The notes under the pieces are model-generated. The model did not search any database and had not been told where the DNA came from. It saw only the letters and a list, made by a program, of their open reading frames with translations. The position numbers were made by a program, and so were the translations under genes. DNA of 64,000 nt from Agrypnia vestita. Its lineage: Eukaryota > Arthropoda > Insecta > Trichoptera > Phryganeidae. Where the stretch lies: the NCBI GenBank assembly GCA_016648135.1, contig JADDOH010002335.1, positions 124,001-188,000 of the forward strand, written 5' to 3'. Of the stretch, positions 36,618 through 49,266 are shown piece after piece (within the stretch, counting starts at the first letter, position 1; every line of letters starts with the position of its first letter).

Positions 36618-36944
36618 GTGTGGCGAGGTAGAATCTATTCTCAACAAGCTGAAAAAAGACCTATAATTATTATTATTATATTAAGCGGGAACCGAAAATT
36701 CAAAGAGAGCGCACCCTGTACACGCAGTTTCTTATACATATGCCGGTCCCCCTTCCCCCTAGGTCAGGGTGGCCAACCTAAAAACTTTATCATAAAAAGT
36801 TTACTGCGTTTTGTGAAAATACCTGTTTATCTGGAACTCATTCCTATATTGCATTTATTGATTTGCGTTAGTATTTATTTTTTTCTGAATATTATTTATA
36901 ATATATTTTATCGCTAAGATTTTATTTATTATTAATTTATCATA

Positions 36945-38700
36945 AAAAGTGTATAGTGTAATTATATCATATTCAAAATGTTCATAAAATATTCATAATT
37001 TGTACTCTAGGGCCATCTATTAGGTCAATAATAACATGTTGACGGTATGTTTGTTAAAAAAAAATGGATGAAGGCATTCTTCCAGCGACTGTCCATCTTT
37101 CAAGCAATGGGCATGCCCGTTACCATTTAATTATCTAGAAATATTTAATCCACTACCAGTGCGAGTGGTAATTATTTAACATATTTTTAGTTAAAGAAAT
37201 TACTGAATTAGGGTTGAAAACCCACAGTGAAGAAAATTACATTCAAATCACGCGGGTTGACCGTCAATAATGAACCTCAAAGATAGCACAGCATTTCTAA
37301 GCCAATCTGCAAGAAAATAATAACAACATAAGCATCTCAAAGTGCGCAAAAAGGACGACACAAAGAAATTTAGTGGAACAAAAATCTCTGTTTGGTTTTG
37401 ATCCTTTTCATGATATGGTTTATTTTGTTCATAAAGTGAATTTAATTACTGAAATACATGCAGATCAAGCTGCAAATCAGGTCTCTAGCGTGCTCGTGTC
37501 TGTGTATCTGAATGTTTAATTTATTAACGAGAGATGGCGTGTGATAGCGTGGTATACTTTATTCCCTAGCGAAAATACAGTTTTGATGAAAATAAGAGTT
37601 CGATAAATTATCAAAACCTTTGATTAAAACTAATTGGGGATGTTAATTAACACAGAAAACTGTTTTACTCGCAGGCAATTCATGATTTTCGTAACATATT
37701 TAGAATTTCTCACAAATATTCAGTAATTATTATTATAAAAAGCTGTTTGCCTGTCAAAAATGATGGTACTTTTACATGTCGGTTCCTAAGGAATAATTAT
37801 TTATTTATTTTATTGGAAAAATAATCATTATTAAAAAAAAATTGTTCGAACAATTTAAAAAAAAAAATACTATAAAAAGGTTACGGACGTTACACGAAGT
37901 TACAGGGGCTGACAGACAGACTGACAACGAAATGATTGTAATTGGGAGAACATGCATTCGTTGACGTACATGAATCCTTCATCAAAATTGATTTATTAAT
38001 AAAATCTGTCTGAATATTAATGTTTAAATATTATTTTTGTATTGATAAAAATAAAAAATCTTTCTTTTTCTACTTTTATTATAGACTGTAAACTATGTAG
38101 ATAAGTACAATGTTTGCGAATATAGTGGTTTACCTCTAAAATAAAAATATATTGCCTTTACCACTGAAGTAACGAGTATATTAAATTATTATCAAATATA
38201 ACTTGCTAGAATTACAACAACAACATTAACTATCCGCTAAAGAGGCGCGGGTAGCCAAGTGTGATAAGTCAACAATATATAGGTATTTATTTTATGCGCG
38301 GCTCAGGATATATTGATATTTATATTAATTTAAATATGTCCCTTTATGGGTCTACGGCAAATTGTTTTACTAAGCCTTATTTATATACAGTTAAAACAGA
38401 TAGTTGCGGTGCCTTTTAAAATTATTTATTATGTCAGAATCAATAAAGGTTTGAAAATATAAACATCTCTATTATTACTCATTTACAGATCTGTGCTAAA
38501 AATTAAACTGTGCGTTATTTTATGAATAAAGAAAAGTACAATGCTTCTCTTCAGATCAGAACAAAGGATCAATGAGAATCATCTCCTCCATTGTAGCAAC
38601 TCGGACCAGATCCATTCAATAAAAAAACTTCATTTGGACTATACTTTTCCTTCTTTATATTTCCAATAAAAAATCAATAACTCTAGGCAAGTTGTTAAAA
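36945..38700. other. Unassigned AT-rich sequence
   Basis: No gene. At about 37740-37935 lies a copy of the 'agctgt...cctgtcaaaaatgatgg' repeat also present at 42108-42250 and, in part, 62200-62225. Confidence 0.4.
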
Positions 38701-38704
38701 AAAT

Positions 38705-39058
38705 CTACAATAAAAACTTTGAATATTTCATGTTATTTTCATGTAAAACTGAAAATATCGAATTTAAGGTTTGACCCGAGTTTTTTGTCGCTGAATCAGA
38801 TAATAAATATTCTTTACTAACAACTCTTTGAATCCAGGAGTACACTTCTGCTCCTAATCTGAAGTGATCACTTCCCAAAAAGGTCTCGACAATGGACGTG
38901 CCTAAGGTGGCACTGGTCATGGGCGATAACTTTTGTTTGAAGTGATTGAGGTATCGCAGATGCGAGCCCTTCTGTTCGCTGGTCCAGGAACGCCTGATGT
39001 GAATAATAATATCTCTTAATAATTTCATTATAAATACACTCACGTATTTGTTTATCAC
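38705..39058 (-). other. 117-codon ORF, unrecognised
   Basis: Longest minus-strand frame in the window. Its middle, 'FLGSDHFRLGAEVYSWIQ', faintly resembles the post-catalytic segment of mariner transposases, but no DDE residues are present and the match is too weak to assign. Composition is less AT-biased than its flanks, which argues for past coding. The second half (from about residue 70) is lower in complexity. Confidence 0.25.
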
Positions 39059-39454
39059 TTAATTACAAGCTTATCATGAAGGTATACAAAACCAGTAAAT
39101 TAATTAAACACGAAGAAATTTTGTCTTTGGATACGAATATTTTTTTTGCATGTCTTTTAAATGTTATTATTATACTTCGATTTAGTCGTAAGCCAGTATA
39201 TATATTCAAAATGACTAATAATAAACGTTTTAAATAATTGATAGTAGTGTTGTTGGATATAATCAATAAATTTAAAAAAAACTTTCAACGGTGATGATGA
39301 TACCTGATGATGAGAGGGACTACTTCTTTCAAAAACTGGCAGTGATAAATATAACTCAAGGTGTGCGCATAACATAATATATTTAAAAATAATAAAGTGT
39401 AAATAAAAAATAATTAAAAAATAATAATGTTTAAATTAAAGAAAAAACAATAAA

Positions 39455-39730
39455 CTTTAACAAACGAAACATTGGTCGAAAGAGAAGAAAGAGTTCATTG
39501 TAAACAATGAATGCTTAGGACAAGTGAATGAGTTTGTGCATTTGGGAAGTACGTTTATATAGTGGAGATGGAAAGCTAGAAATGATATCGAAAGGAAAGT
39601 CAATGGCGCTCTGAATGCAATTGTGGCTATTAAGAATCAATCAAAAGAAACAAGACTAGTGGTACCTACATAGCGGTATTCTAGTGCCAACTCTGATGTA
39701 TGGAAATGGAGCCGGGAATTGGAAAAAAAG
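39455..39730 (+). pseudogene. RTE-like LINE fragment
   Basis: Shifting frames give 'EFVHLGSTF', 'WKARNDIERKVNGALNAI', 'IKNQSKETRLVV' and 'LVPTLMYG'. These follow the order of the reverse transcriptase thumb in RTE-like LINEs ('YLGS...DIERR...LMYGSE'). At least two frameshifts and a stop. Confidence 0.75.
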
Positions 39731-40484
39731 GAATAAAGGCTTGCTGCCCTTCCAGTAAGGGACTATTGAGGAATCAAAGTGCTGGGTTGATTTCACCCTG
39801 AATCCGGAAGCTACCAAAATAAGTCAGAAAACAAACAAGACAAGGAGAGCATGTTTCCTTTTCTATTATCCACTGATAGCTTCTATTCAATTCCATCTTC
39901 TAAATAACCTGTCCAAATTCACAATTTGTGTGCAAACATTCAATATTAAATGTTTTGAAATTAACTTTGAAAATAATTTGTATTTTTATGTAACTGAATA
40001 CCTGCATAGTAATATTTTTAAATATCACAGACCATTTCTCTTCCGTAATTAAACCAAACAAAAATTGTACTTCACAGTAAAATGTGTATTCACTGAAAAA
40101 TAAATGATATGTCGTTAATATCGTAATTAATTATTCGAACAAATTGTTAATTACTTTATCTCATTGGTCCAACCCTTAGCAAAATTCTGTACATTTCGTT
40201 TACAATTATGCTGTTAGCACTCTGGCAAAAGTGACAAAGTCGAAAGACTTGTTTGAATTTTAAGAAATTAGAAGAAGTGTTAATAGCATATTAAATATTT
40301 TAAATAACTGAAACATTTTTGCAAATAGTTACTTTATAAATTTATTTTCCAATTAGTTTCTTATGAGTTATTCATCTCTCTTATATAAAGGTATTTATTT
40401 TAAGTACACGTAGTATCCTGATGCTTAAAAAATTGACTTCGAAAAATCTCGATTAATCAATAAATAGTGAATTAATGTATATTA

Positions 40485-41165
40485 TAGATGTCTCACAGAG
40501 ACGAAACTGTAGTTTATTTTATGGGAAAGTAGGTAAAGAAGTCTTTTGGGTTACATAGGACTTATGACCTATCGTATGGTTGGCTTAAGTGATCACTACA
40601 CAATGTAACATTCGCCATTTCCACCCATGATAGAATATACCATGCCTACTAATTTTCGGAAGTTGTATATATTTGAATTACATGCCACACTTTATATATG
40701 CATTGTAACAATCTTTCCATGCGGCCTGTACAAAGCCATTTTCATTCCCCTAAATCCCCACAGATGTTGTTAATGTCATTAAATGAGAAAATCTATAATT
40801 GATTTTACGGAATATTTGAAAGCAATATACTTTTTCTGTATAATGAAATTCATCCGAATTACTAACATTACACTAGGATATACCAGGAAATATTATTTCC
40901 TATTTTAATTAAATTCCTTTTTTTACTAGTATTTTTAATTCAGAATATTTTGAGTTTGTTCAAATCTTTCAGGACAGTACTGGATTTCATCAATTATTTG
41001 TACTGGTAACAGTACTGGATTTTATTAATCAATTAATGTACATTAATTACGACATTATTAATCAATTAATGTACATTAATTGATTAATAATGTCTCTGTG
41101 ACATGAAATCCAGTATTATTCTGAAAGATTTGAAGAAACTCAAAATATTCTGAATAAATAAATGG
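40485..41165 (+). mobile_element. Short non-autonomous element, 'gatgtctc/gacgaagc' family, copy 3
   Basis: Starts 'attatagatgtctcacagagacgaaac' -like and keeps 'ggcttaagtgatcac' and 'gccatttccacccatgat'. The right end is palindromic: 'cagaatattttgag...cagtactggattt' (40936-40997) is repeated inverted at 41101-41155. So one terminus is present as an inverted duplicate, with an AT-rich palindrome at 41022-41094 between. Confidence 0.75.
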
Positions 41166-41527
41166 TGGTTTAAATAAATTCAATAAATTATTCCGAATCC
41201 TGAATGAGATTGTAAATTACCTCAATGACAATCATTTACGGTTCAACTGAGATGTGTAAGCGTACGAGCAGCCTGAGGTAGATTGACAGGTGACTTATTG
41301 GCAAAATCAACCTTTACCACATTTTGGACGAGGGGGGGGTGGGAGGGGTCCGGGTCATCCAAACCAATTTGAACCCAGTGTATTCCCTTGGGTGTGAAGC
41401 GGAACTGAAATCAAGGGATACCGCAAGTACCTACCTTTCTACCTGCCACGACTTAGCGGCGCGATCGAATAGTTAACTAGACACACAAGTATATAAATAC
41501 AATCGAACGGGTTAAAAAACAAACAAA

Positions 41528-41940
41528 AAACTAACCCATAAAAACCAAGTTTTTATTATCATACTAGTGGAAACTGGTTTGGCGCTTAACCTACGCGTTG
41601 GGCTTCGGTCGGGCGACGCTACGAAAGGGAGTAATAAAAAAAATCTAAAAATCCAAAATTATATTGTAATCAGGATTAGTGTCTACCAGATGCGTCGCAG
41701 TCTCTTCATACAACTGAGTAAGTTGTATGAAAAAACCATTAAAATTTCTAAAAATCCAAAATTATACAATAATTATTATTATTTTTTAACGAAAATTTGA
41801 TAAATCTTTTTGATCGTCGCCACGAGTCTGCTTGCAAAGTTTCAGCTGGATTGGATCGCGGGAAAAGGGTTAAAAATCGATCCAAAGTTTTTTCGTCAAG
41901 AAAACAAGTAAGCAGACGCCACGAGTTAAAAGAAAGGAAG
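41528..41940 (+). mobile_element. CTCCCTTTCT MITE, copy 4 (left TIR damaged)
   Basis: Keeps the left shoulder 'aactaacccataaaaacc' and the interior 'cacgagtctg', 'tttcagctggattgg', and ends AGAAAGGAAG followed by TA. The left CTCCC terminus is lost; the shoulder runs directly into 'actagtggaaact', a segment also present inside copy 1. Confidence 0.7.
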
Positions 41941-42107
41941 TAAAAACAAAAAAAAAAGATGCATCAGAATATTATTCGATCCTTGGAGATAACAAAGAAA
42001 TAAGAAAGATTATTTAAGGGTGGCTCACTGCATTAAAGTGGGAAAATTAAGTGATAATAATTAAGAAATATTGTCATATTTTATCAAATTAAAATATATT
42101 GTAGAGT

Positions 42108-42250
42108 TATTTAATCACCAGCTGTAACCCGTCAAAAATGACGGTATTTTTTACGCCGGTTCCTAAGAAATAAGTATTTTTCATTTATATAAAAAAAAAA
42201 TTAAAAAAACGTAGTGAAAAACGGAAAAAAACAGATGGACTGACGGACCT
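42108..42250 (+). repeat. 'agctgtaacccgtcaaaaatgacgg' repeat
   Basis: A short hairpin (cgtcaaaaatgacg) followed by 'cggttcctaaga' and ending in 'gactgacggac'. Also at 37740-37935; the start alone recurs near 62200. Confidence 0.6.
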
Positions 42251-42259
42251 AAGTAATAT

Positions 42260-44880
42260 CGATATAAGGTAAAGATGGAAATTTTTGTTCAGTTAAATGA
42301 ACTGTCGTCCATCAAGTCGTTCAGACAAATGAACTATTCACTATGAATCGTTCAATGGATCATTTGAATTATTGATTTTCCATAGCAAACCGCATTTTTT
42401 CTACATCAACTTTCCAAAAATACATTTCTGACGAAGAGGTGGTATTTAAATAAGTCGTTTTATCCACAATGCCTCCGATCGATTATAACGAGTGAAGTGT
42501 TCACTTACCCACCAAAAAGATTTCGACACTATTGGGATTTAGGATTTGGTGAACGATATTCGATGAACGAATTCGTTCATTCTGTAAAGTAAACTGTTCT
42601 AAAAGAAAAACATATCTCTACTCTAAGAAATTGAAAAAAAAATAGTATTGGTATGTTCTGGGTCACCCGAACACAATCCAGACATCATACGGAGGTCGAA
42701 GTGATCTTGTTTCCGAGCCTCTGGCCTTTGCTTACTGGTAAAATAAAAACGTAGATCGCAGGGAATCTTGTCAGGATATCCGCCAGATGCAGCTACACCA
42801 GTAGCATCGAGAGGATAGTAAGTCTACGTAGGATCTGCTCTGGCAATCCAGCAGAGGAGCCCGGGGTTGAAATACGCAAGGCCTTTTTGTATCCACGCCC
42901 TGGAAATATATTTTAATTACTTTAGCGGACAGACAGAGGTCCGCTCAGACCGTTATATATATTTAAATCAAAATGAATCAATAAATAATTACATTTAAGA
43001 GGGTAGTACACTGAAAAATAACGTATTGTGTTGTTATTATTATTTTTGTAATTATTTCTCATTCCTGATTAGCTGTCACCCATGTATTTTTCAATACTTA
43101 TTCATGTATTCCACACACATTATATATTATTCTTCCTTTGCGTATTGTCCTGTATTTATGTATTTTGTTGTATCTTCTATATTTTGTCTTATTTTGCTTT
43201 ATTTATATTCATGCTTTGTTATTTTCTGATGTTTGATATTTATGCTTTGCTATTTTCTTTTCCTTGTATTTCTCTGCCTTTTGTTTATATTTTGTTATTT
43301 ACTTATGATTTTATTTTTATGTATTGTTATTTGAATAAATTGTTTTTCGTAACGCACCCCAGAGACAGTGAAGTGGTTAGTGCAGTTTCCTCGCCGCGTC
43401 GAACGAGTGCTTGCATTGTCAGCGGTATAACGAAAGTGCTTTAGCATTAAAACAATGCCAAACTGGATGGCGAAAGTGTAGAGTCGATACGGGAGCTTTT
43501 GCTCGTAGAACGGCCCTGGGTCTGTGGTGGGTCCCACTGTTATTATTATTTTTACGAAATACAAATTTTAAATATTTATTAATTTTCTCAAATACTATGA
43601 CGTTTTCATCACTTTATGCTTTAGAAAGAATATTTTAATTATGATTGATACTAAATAAAGGTCCAAGTAGCTTCATAAAATAACTTCAATGTTATATTCA
43701 ATATATTAAAAATTAAATCAAAGATCTCTCAATTCTTCTGTCACTTATCTCCATTCTCTCGACATGAGAGCGACATTTCTTTTCCATAAAAATTATGACT
43801 AGGACAATATTTTAAATAAAATATTTAAATAAAATTCATAAATATGTACTTTTTTTTCACTACTTATATTTTGAAAATATCAACATGTTTCAGGGCTGGT
43901 GGTACCTTTCTCAGGATACAATATATACTAATGTTTAAAAAATCGCAGTATAAACAATTAAACTATTAAAAAAATAATATATGTAAAATGAATAATAACT
44001 AAGTGCTAGCATGAAAACAAATTTTAAAAATAACTATTTGTAAAAATAACCTGTTTATACATGACATTCAATTTACAATTAACACTCTTTTTTGTTGTGA
44101 AACACGTTGATATTTTCAACATATAAGTGATGAAAACAAAGTACATTTTTATTAATTATATTAATAATGTCACCACAAAATCATTTTGTTCTTTGTGAAG
44201 AAAATATTTTAAACTTTTTAATTACACTTAAATTTTCTTATAAAAATTAGTGCTTTTATTACCCGAAGAAGGGAGCATCCTGCGGGAGCATTTAAATATG
44301 ATTAAAACAAAGTTTTAATTATTTTGTTTATAGAATGGCGCCGCAAAGGAAAATAAAAAAAATAAAAAAATAAATTAAATATTGCTTTGCGATAAATTTA
44401 ATAGGATTATTTAAAAAATCACAGGACTGATGTGCGAAGCACGGTTCTGAACATACCCGGGAGAGCACAGAGACGCCAGCGCATGCATCGCACCTGCTGA
44501 ACGCAGCCTAGGCCACCGCAAGCTCTACGCGGCCCATAAGCTTCACTCCATTTCCGGCTTTGCATTCGAAAACAGCATTTGAGGGATATAGAAACAAAAC
44601 CGCAACAATGCAATTGAAGAAAATAAAGGGTGACGTGTTTGAACCTGAGTATTCGGCAAATATCGGCAGTCTTACAATTTATTTAATGGTATCACAATGA
44701 TTTTGTGGTGACATTATTTATATAATTATAGATAATAATTATAGTATAATAATTAAAAATAAGAATTGTATTTTATATTAATTATATTTTAATCATAATA
44801 AATATAAATGGTATTTTCATTAAATTAGTGGTGAAAACAAAGTTTTATATATTTATTATAAAAAAATATATATAAATTTA
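42260..44880. other. Unassigned sequence
   Basis: Contains an ordinary AT-rich background, GC-richer patches at 42660-42900, 43350-43540 and 44410-44600 without a recognised protein, and a foldback at 43835-44155. The 120-codon frame at 43082-43444 is hydrophobic low-complexity T-rich sequence and is not taken as a gene. Confidence 0.4.
43835..44155. repeat. Foldback with ribozyme-like end
   Basis: Arms of about 55 bp ('gaaaatatcaacatgtttca' on the left, its complement at 44098-44150 on the right). The left arm continues on the minus strand into CCTGAGAAAGG...CCTGAAACATG (43918-43881). Confidence 0.65.
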
Positions 44881-44884
44881 TAAA

Positions 44885-45150
44885 ACTGGGAAGACTTCGG
44901 TGACTGGGTCATGTGGAGAGAATGTCCGAGCATCAAACACCAAAGTCCCTGCTGAACTCAAGGCCAATAGGGCGAAGGAGCTTAGGAAGGCCGAAACTAA
45001 GATGGAGTGACAACGTCCTCAAAGATATCTCTGCCTTAGAGCTTCGAAATTGGAGAGAGCTGGCACTAGACCGAGATGAGTGGAGGAAAATTATTGAGGA
45101 GGCCAAGACCCACCAAGGGTTGTAGTGCCAAGAATGATGATGATGATGAT
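44885..45150 (+). pseudogene. Non-LTR retrotransposon 3' end
   Basis: The frame from 44913 (extendable upstream past a stop) reads 'LGHVERMSEHQTPKSLL', 'RPIGRRSLGRPKLRWSDNVLKDI', 'LALDRDEWRKIIEEAKTHQGL' and stop. This is the conserved C-terminal tail (GRPxxRWxD and DRxxWR) of many arthropod LINEs. The element ends in a (GAT)n simple repeat at about 45134-45150. It belongs to the same family as 20690-21245. Confidence 0.85.
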
Positions 45151-46180
45151 AAAAACAAAGTATATTCTTATTAATTTACCATTGACAACTGCTCTTGGAA
45201 ACATTTTTGGCTGCTTTAGAAGCATTTTATCCAAAGCATTTTAATTTTTAAATTTTGGCTTTCGTTACAAAATTGGTTAAAAATAAGTATATTTCTCTCA
45301 AAGTCCTCAATTGCATTGTAGCGTTTTTTTTCTATACCCCTCAGTTGTTCCTTACTCTATTTCTACCATGTTATTTTAAATCAGGGTATTTCAACTAAGA
45401 TTTTTCACTTTAATTACATATAAAATCCTTAATTAAAAGCCAAAACATCTCAATGAAAATAATTTTCAAATAGGCTACAGATTAACTACCACAAAGATTT
45501 ATAAAGTATTTAACTAAAATAACACTTTGACATCACTTTATTGAATAATTACCAAATAGTTCCGGCTCAGAGCTGAGCCTTCTTAAATATATACTAATTA
45601 AAAACAAAATTACAAACAAACAATCAAAAAAGCATTGAGGGGAGAAAGAGTCGGAACATCAACATTGGTGGGAAATAGGTGAGAGAGATATAATGCGTCA
45701 CCATAATGTGTTTGCTTTGTGTGAAAGATTTGTGAAGTTTGACTGTTCTTAATTTACCTTCTCCGAATCAAAAGACTATCTGATTTCATTTTTTAAAGAT
45801 GACAACTAAAAAATTCACCACCACCATCAGACAAGGAGCAAAAGTAATGTGCCCGTGAGGAGGATGGAGGTATGCATTTTCTTGCTGCTTATCGGTATAA
45901 CGAACTCCCAAAAGCAATAAAAAAGCAAGAAACATAAAGTGATGTATAAAAGAGTTCCTAAAATGGCTTAAAAATCTCCAACAAATGAACCCAGGGTCGA
46001 ATTGATAAATTTTATTAAAAATAATATTATATCTTGACACGTGTTGATTGAATGATTGGTGATAAATGTTGGTAGCCGCCCCTACATCACAATATCATTT
46101 TTATTTGGTGGTGTTGGCATCTATTGTTTTATATGGTATTATGTGTTTGTTTTTATACTAAGTTTATTGTTTTCTGCCCG
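45150..46180. other. Unassigned AT-rich sequence
   Basis: No gene. Minus strand 45586-45551 holds a ribozyme-like motif with a 6-bp stem (GGCTCA/TGAGCC) and degenerate boxes. Confidence 0.4.
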
Positions 46181-46184
46181 TTGC

Positions 46185-46640
46185 GTAAGATGTATCTTTC
46201 TCTTCTCCTTCTTCCGCCTTGTTCTCTCCACTGCTTGATACAGGCCTCCTCCAAATTTTTTCCATACGTCTCTGTCTTGACGATATAATGTCATCGGTCC
46301 ATCTCTCTAGTGGCCTTCCAACACTACTTTGAGTTGCCCACTTTTATATTTATACACGTGGCGCCCACCTGGTGCCACTCTGCCTAGCGATATGTCCTTC
46401 CCATTGCTACTTCAGTTTTGCAACATGGTCCTTGACACCGACAGCTTTGGTTCTTCTTCTAATGTTTTCGTTTCTTATTCTATCACAGAGACTTACATCA
46501 AACATCTGACATTGCATGAATCATTGTGGCATTTTATTGTCACGTTTTACTGTAAGGTTTGTTGTATCCAGTCCATAACTTATCCTAGGAAGTATGCATG
46601 CATCAAAGATCTTCCGTTTAAGAAAAATAGGAATTTTTAT
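46185..46640 (-). pseudogene. Non-LTR retrotransposon C-terminal fragment, second family
   Basis: On the minus strand: 'MFDVSLCDRIRNENIRRRTKAVGVKDHVAKLK', then 'WEGHIARQSGTRWAPRV', then 'GRPLERWTDDI' and 'RQRRMEKIWR'. The order (SLxDRIRNE, W-GHIAR, GRPxxRWxDD) is that of an RTE/Jockey-like LINE C-terminus. There are several stops. The plus-strand 105-codon ORF here is a shadow. Confidence 0.85.
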
Positions 46641-47397
46641 TATTGATGATATGGTTCAACTTTAACACGAAGTTAGCCCAACCTAAATTTATCCTTCTAG
46701 GTAGTTCTGTAACATGTATATTATTGAAATAATAAATTATAATTTATTTATTTAGTAAATCGTAAGTAGGTACTCGTTTCTGCTTAATTTATCTTGTATT
46801 ATTAGCCAACACTCACAGATTAACTAATATAGGCTTTCCCGATTACTAACACGAACACGAGAGTAGAGCCGGCTTTGGATGCAGCTTTACATCTGACGTA
46901 CTTTAATCCTTTTACACCATCCAGCAAACACGCAACATAAACAAGTCTACAATTCTCCAAATCATATCCTCCAAACATCCGCTCACAATTAATCAACGAT
47001 TAAAAAGCGCAATTTAATTAAGGAATCAACCATTACTGAAAAAAATACTCTAGAGTGCCTGGAGTGGAGACTTATAGCAGGAAGTAGCTGGAAGCGAATG
47101 ACTGAGGGTAGATAGGACTAGAGGAAATGAGAAGGCCTTTAACCAACAACAGAAAACGTGAGCCGATGAATTTAATTTCCTACAGTAAGATTGCTTACAT
47201 AAGTGTAGGCATAATTATAGCAAAATTTGACAATATAAAATTTTTCGTTCGAAAATGGTTTTTCTTTCGGACTCATAAAAAATTACCACGCAACTTAATA
47301 AAATATTTTAAATCTATAGCGACTTTTCCATCATGTGGTTTTAAAAACTGCATTTTTCCACATGATATAAAAAATGTAAATATTGGCATTGGGTATG

Positions 47398-47555
47398 ACA
47401 TTGCTTTTTTACACCGAGGGTTTCCGGTTCCATTCCCGGTGAGATCACAATTGATCTATGTGATTTATTCAAGCCTGGGTGTTTTGTGATGTGTTTCGCA
47501 TCTGTAATTGGGACTCTTGGCATGTTGAAGCTTAAAATTCAAAATAAATAAATAA
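47398..47555 (+). mobile_element. tRNA-headed SINE, family 2, copy 1
   Basis: B-box-like 'ggttccattcccgg' around 47426, then a body with 'gatctatgtgatttattcaagcc' and an end 'aagcttaaaattcaaaataaata'. A second copy at 60100-60260 has the same order. The A box is weak. Confidence 0.6.
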
Positions 47556-48082
47556 TAAAGTAAAGTAAATTTTTGCTTGCAAATGTGTAGGTACATAATT
47601 TATATAAGCACTATTCCGAATACTGAGTCAAATTAATATATAATATATTAAATAATATAACAAATAAACAGTTGTGAATAAACACGTAGATAACACTTAA
47701 CAATAGTAAAAGTCTAATATAAACTTATTTACACATTATATTGTATTGAAATACTTTTTATTTTATTTTGAAATAATTTTATACTTTGCTCTTTTCCTTT
47801 TATAAAAATTAACACCATTTCTATAAAAAATAAAACCATCTCTCCAAAAATATGAAAACAAATATTTAATTTCGCAAAAATATTCAGAAATCCAGGGGTC
47901 ATAAAGAGAGAATTTCAAAAGTATCTTAGAATACCGTGTTTAGAATTCAAAATGTGTTTAAGGCTGGGAACTCTTGTTATCTTGCACACGAAAAGTATTA
48001 ATACCTTTATAAGGATGCAAAGAGGATTCAAAATAAATTCATATATATTTTGTATATAAAAGTTAGATATTTTAAGATATAT

Positions 48083-48290
48083 AATAGATGTCTCGTAGAG
48101 ACGAAGCTATTTTTTATATGGGAAAGTACATAGGTATGGAATTCTTTTTTTGGGTGTTCATAGGACTGACGACCTATCGCAAGGCTGGCTTAAGTGATCA
48201 CTTTATACAATGTAACGTTCATTAATTATAGGTACTCATGATAGTCTACCATATCTATTAAATTTTTGGAAGTTGTATATAGGTACGTTG
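48083..48290 (+). mobile_element. 'gatgtctc/gacgaagc' family, copy 4 (partial)
   Basis: Starts 'aatagatgtctcgtagagac' and keeps 'ggcttaagtgatcactttatac' and 'tttttggaagttgtata'; the rest is missing. Confidence 0.7.
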
Positions 48291-49071
48291 AACTTTTACA
48301 CATTTTTTCGATATAGTTTGATTTTTTTCTACTTTTTCTTGTATGTAGATTAAATTAATGTTCCTAGAGAGCGATTTGTGCTATTTAATGATCTAGTTAA
48401 ATTTGGATAGTGCTAATAAAAATGAATGAATTATATCAGAGTTAAATATTATTCTGATTCAAAAAATTTGATATTATTGACATCAGATAAAAACAACACA
48501 TATAATTTTAATTCATTAGCTAAAAATAAAGATATGAAAAATATAAACATTTTTAAAATTAAAAATCTTTAATAGTATATCGAGGGAAGAAAACCAAAAG
48601 GGTATTGGTAATTATTGTGAACTTTACAGGATAGTAAAAAAAGTTATATCAGTATAATTTTGTCAACAATAATGTTTTTTTATTATTAAACTATTTTCAG
48701 ATTTGTTAATCAAAAACACATATGGAAATTATTTAATAATAAAATAAATATTGACAAAATCAGATTTGAAAAACATTATTCTGCATTCCTGCAACGTTCA
48801 AAATAATCACTAACACTCTTTTTGGTTTATACTTTTCATATAAATATTTAATAGTATAGCAAAGTAACTGTGAAAAATTAAATTAATCTACAAGTAAGCA
48901 CAGGAAATGTTTATTAAAAAAAAATTGTTTACACATGAACATAAACCCGAATTTTCCTTGCAAGGAAAGGGCGATAGAATTTCACATTGTTTACAAAATT
49001 TAAGTTTTTGTTAAATTAGAGAACCATAAAAAAATAATAATTTATAACGTAGTATTTTAATTAAAATCAAC

Positions 49072-49266
49072 CCTAAGGCCGGCGTCTACGCGGATATTCC
49101 CTCGCGTCTTTTTGGTCGCGGAACGCCGCTATATTTCCTTCCATACAATATGCGGTTATCAAACACACTACGTGGACGATCAGTTGATCCATTTGCTTTA
49201 CCGATTTGACGCGACGGAAAAGAAGGGGCGGTAGATACGCGCAGCGTGGCGCCGCGCCGGCCCTGG
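49072..49266. mobile_element. GC-rich MITE-like element
   Basis: Ends CCTAAGGCCGGCG and CGCCGGCCCTGG are imperfect inverted repeats around 195 bp of GC-rich sequence in an AT-rich setting. No coding sequence. Target duplication not clear. Confidence 0.5.

Larger units (their letters stand above)
35050..36945. repeat. Three copies of a ~100-bp AT-rich repeat
   Basis: Copies at about 35050-35155, 35630-35730 and 36835-36940 share 'tcattcct...attgtatt', 'attgatttg' and 'ttctgaatattattta'. The last two bracket the LINE coding fragment at 35840-36412, which suggests they are part of, or target for, the same retroelement family. Confidence 0.65.

Noticed and set aside
36366..36917. 183-codon open frame
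   Set aside because: Most of it is T-rich and TA microsatellite translated as tyrosine/isoleucine runs; it overlaps the LINE fragment and has no domain.
41330..41352. G-rich run as a regulatory quadruplex
   Set aside because: A G-run with potential to form a quadruplex, but no gene or repeat context that would give it a role.
43082..43444. 120-codon hydrophobic ORF that looks like a membrane protein
   Set aside because: Low-complexity T-rich DNA gives phenylalanine, leucine and tyrosine by composition; an overlapping frame shows the same pattern.
46329..46646. 105-codon plus-strand ORF
   Set aside because: Shadow of the minus-strand LINE C-terminal fragment.
47127..47489. 120-codon ORF
   Set aside because: Its 3' half lies in SINE family 2; no domain and no conservation with the other SINE copy.
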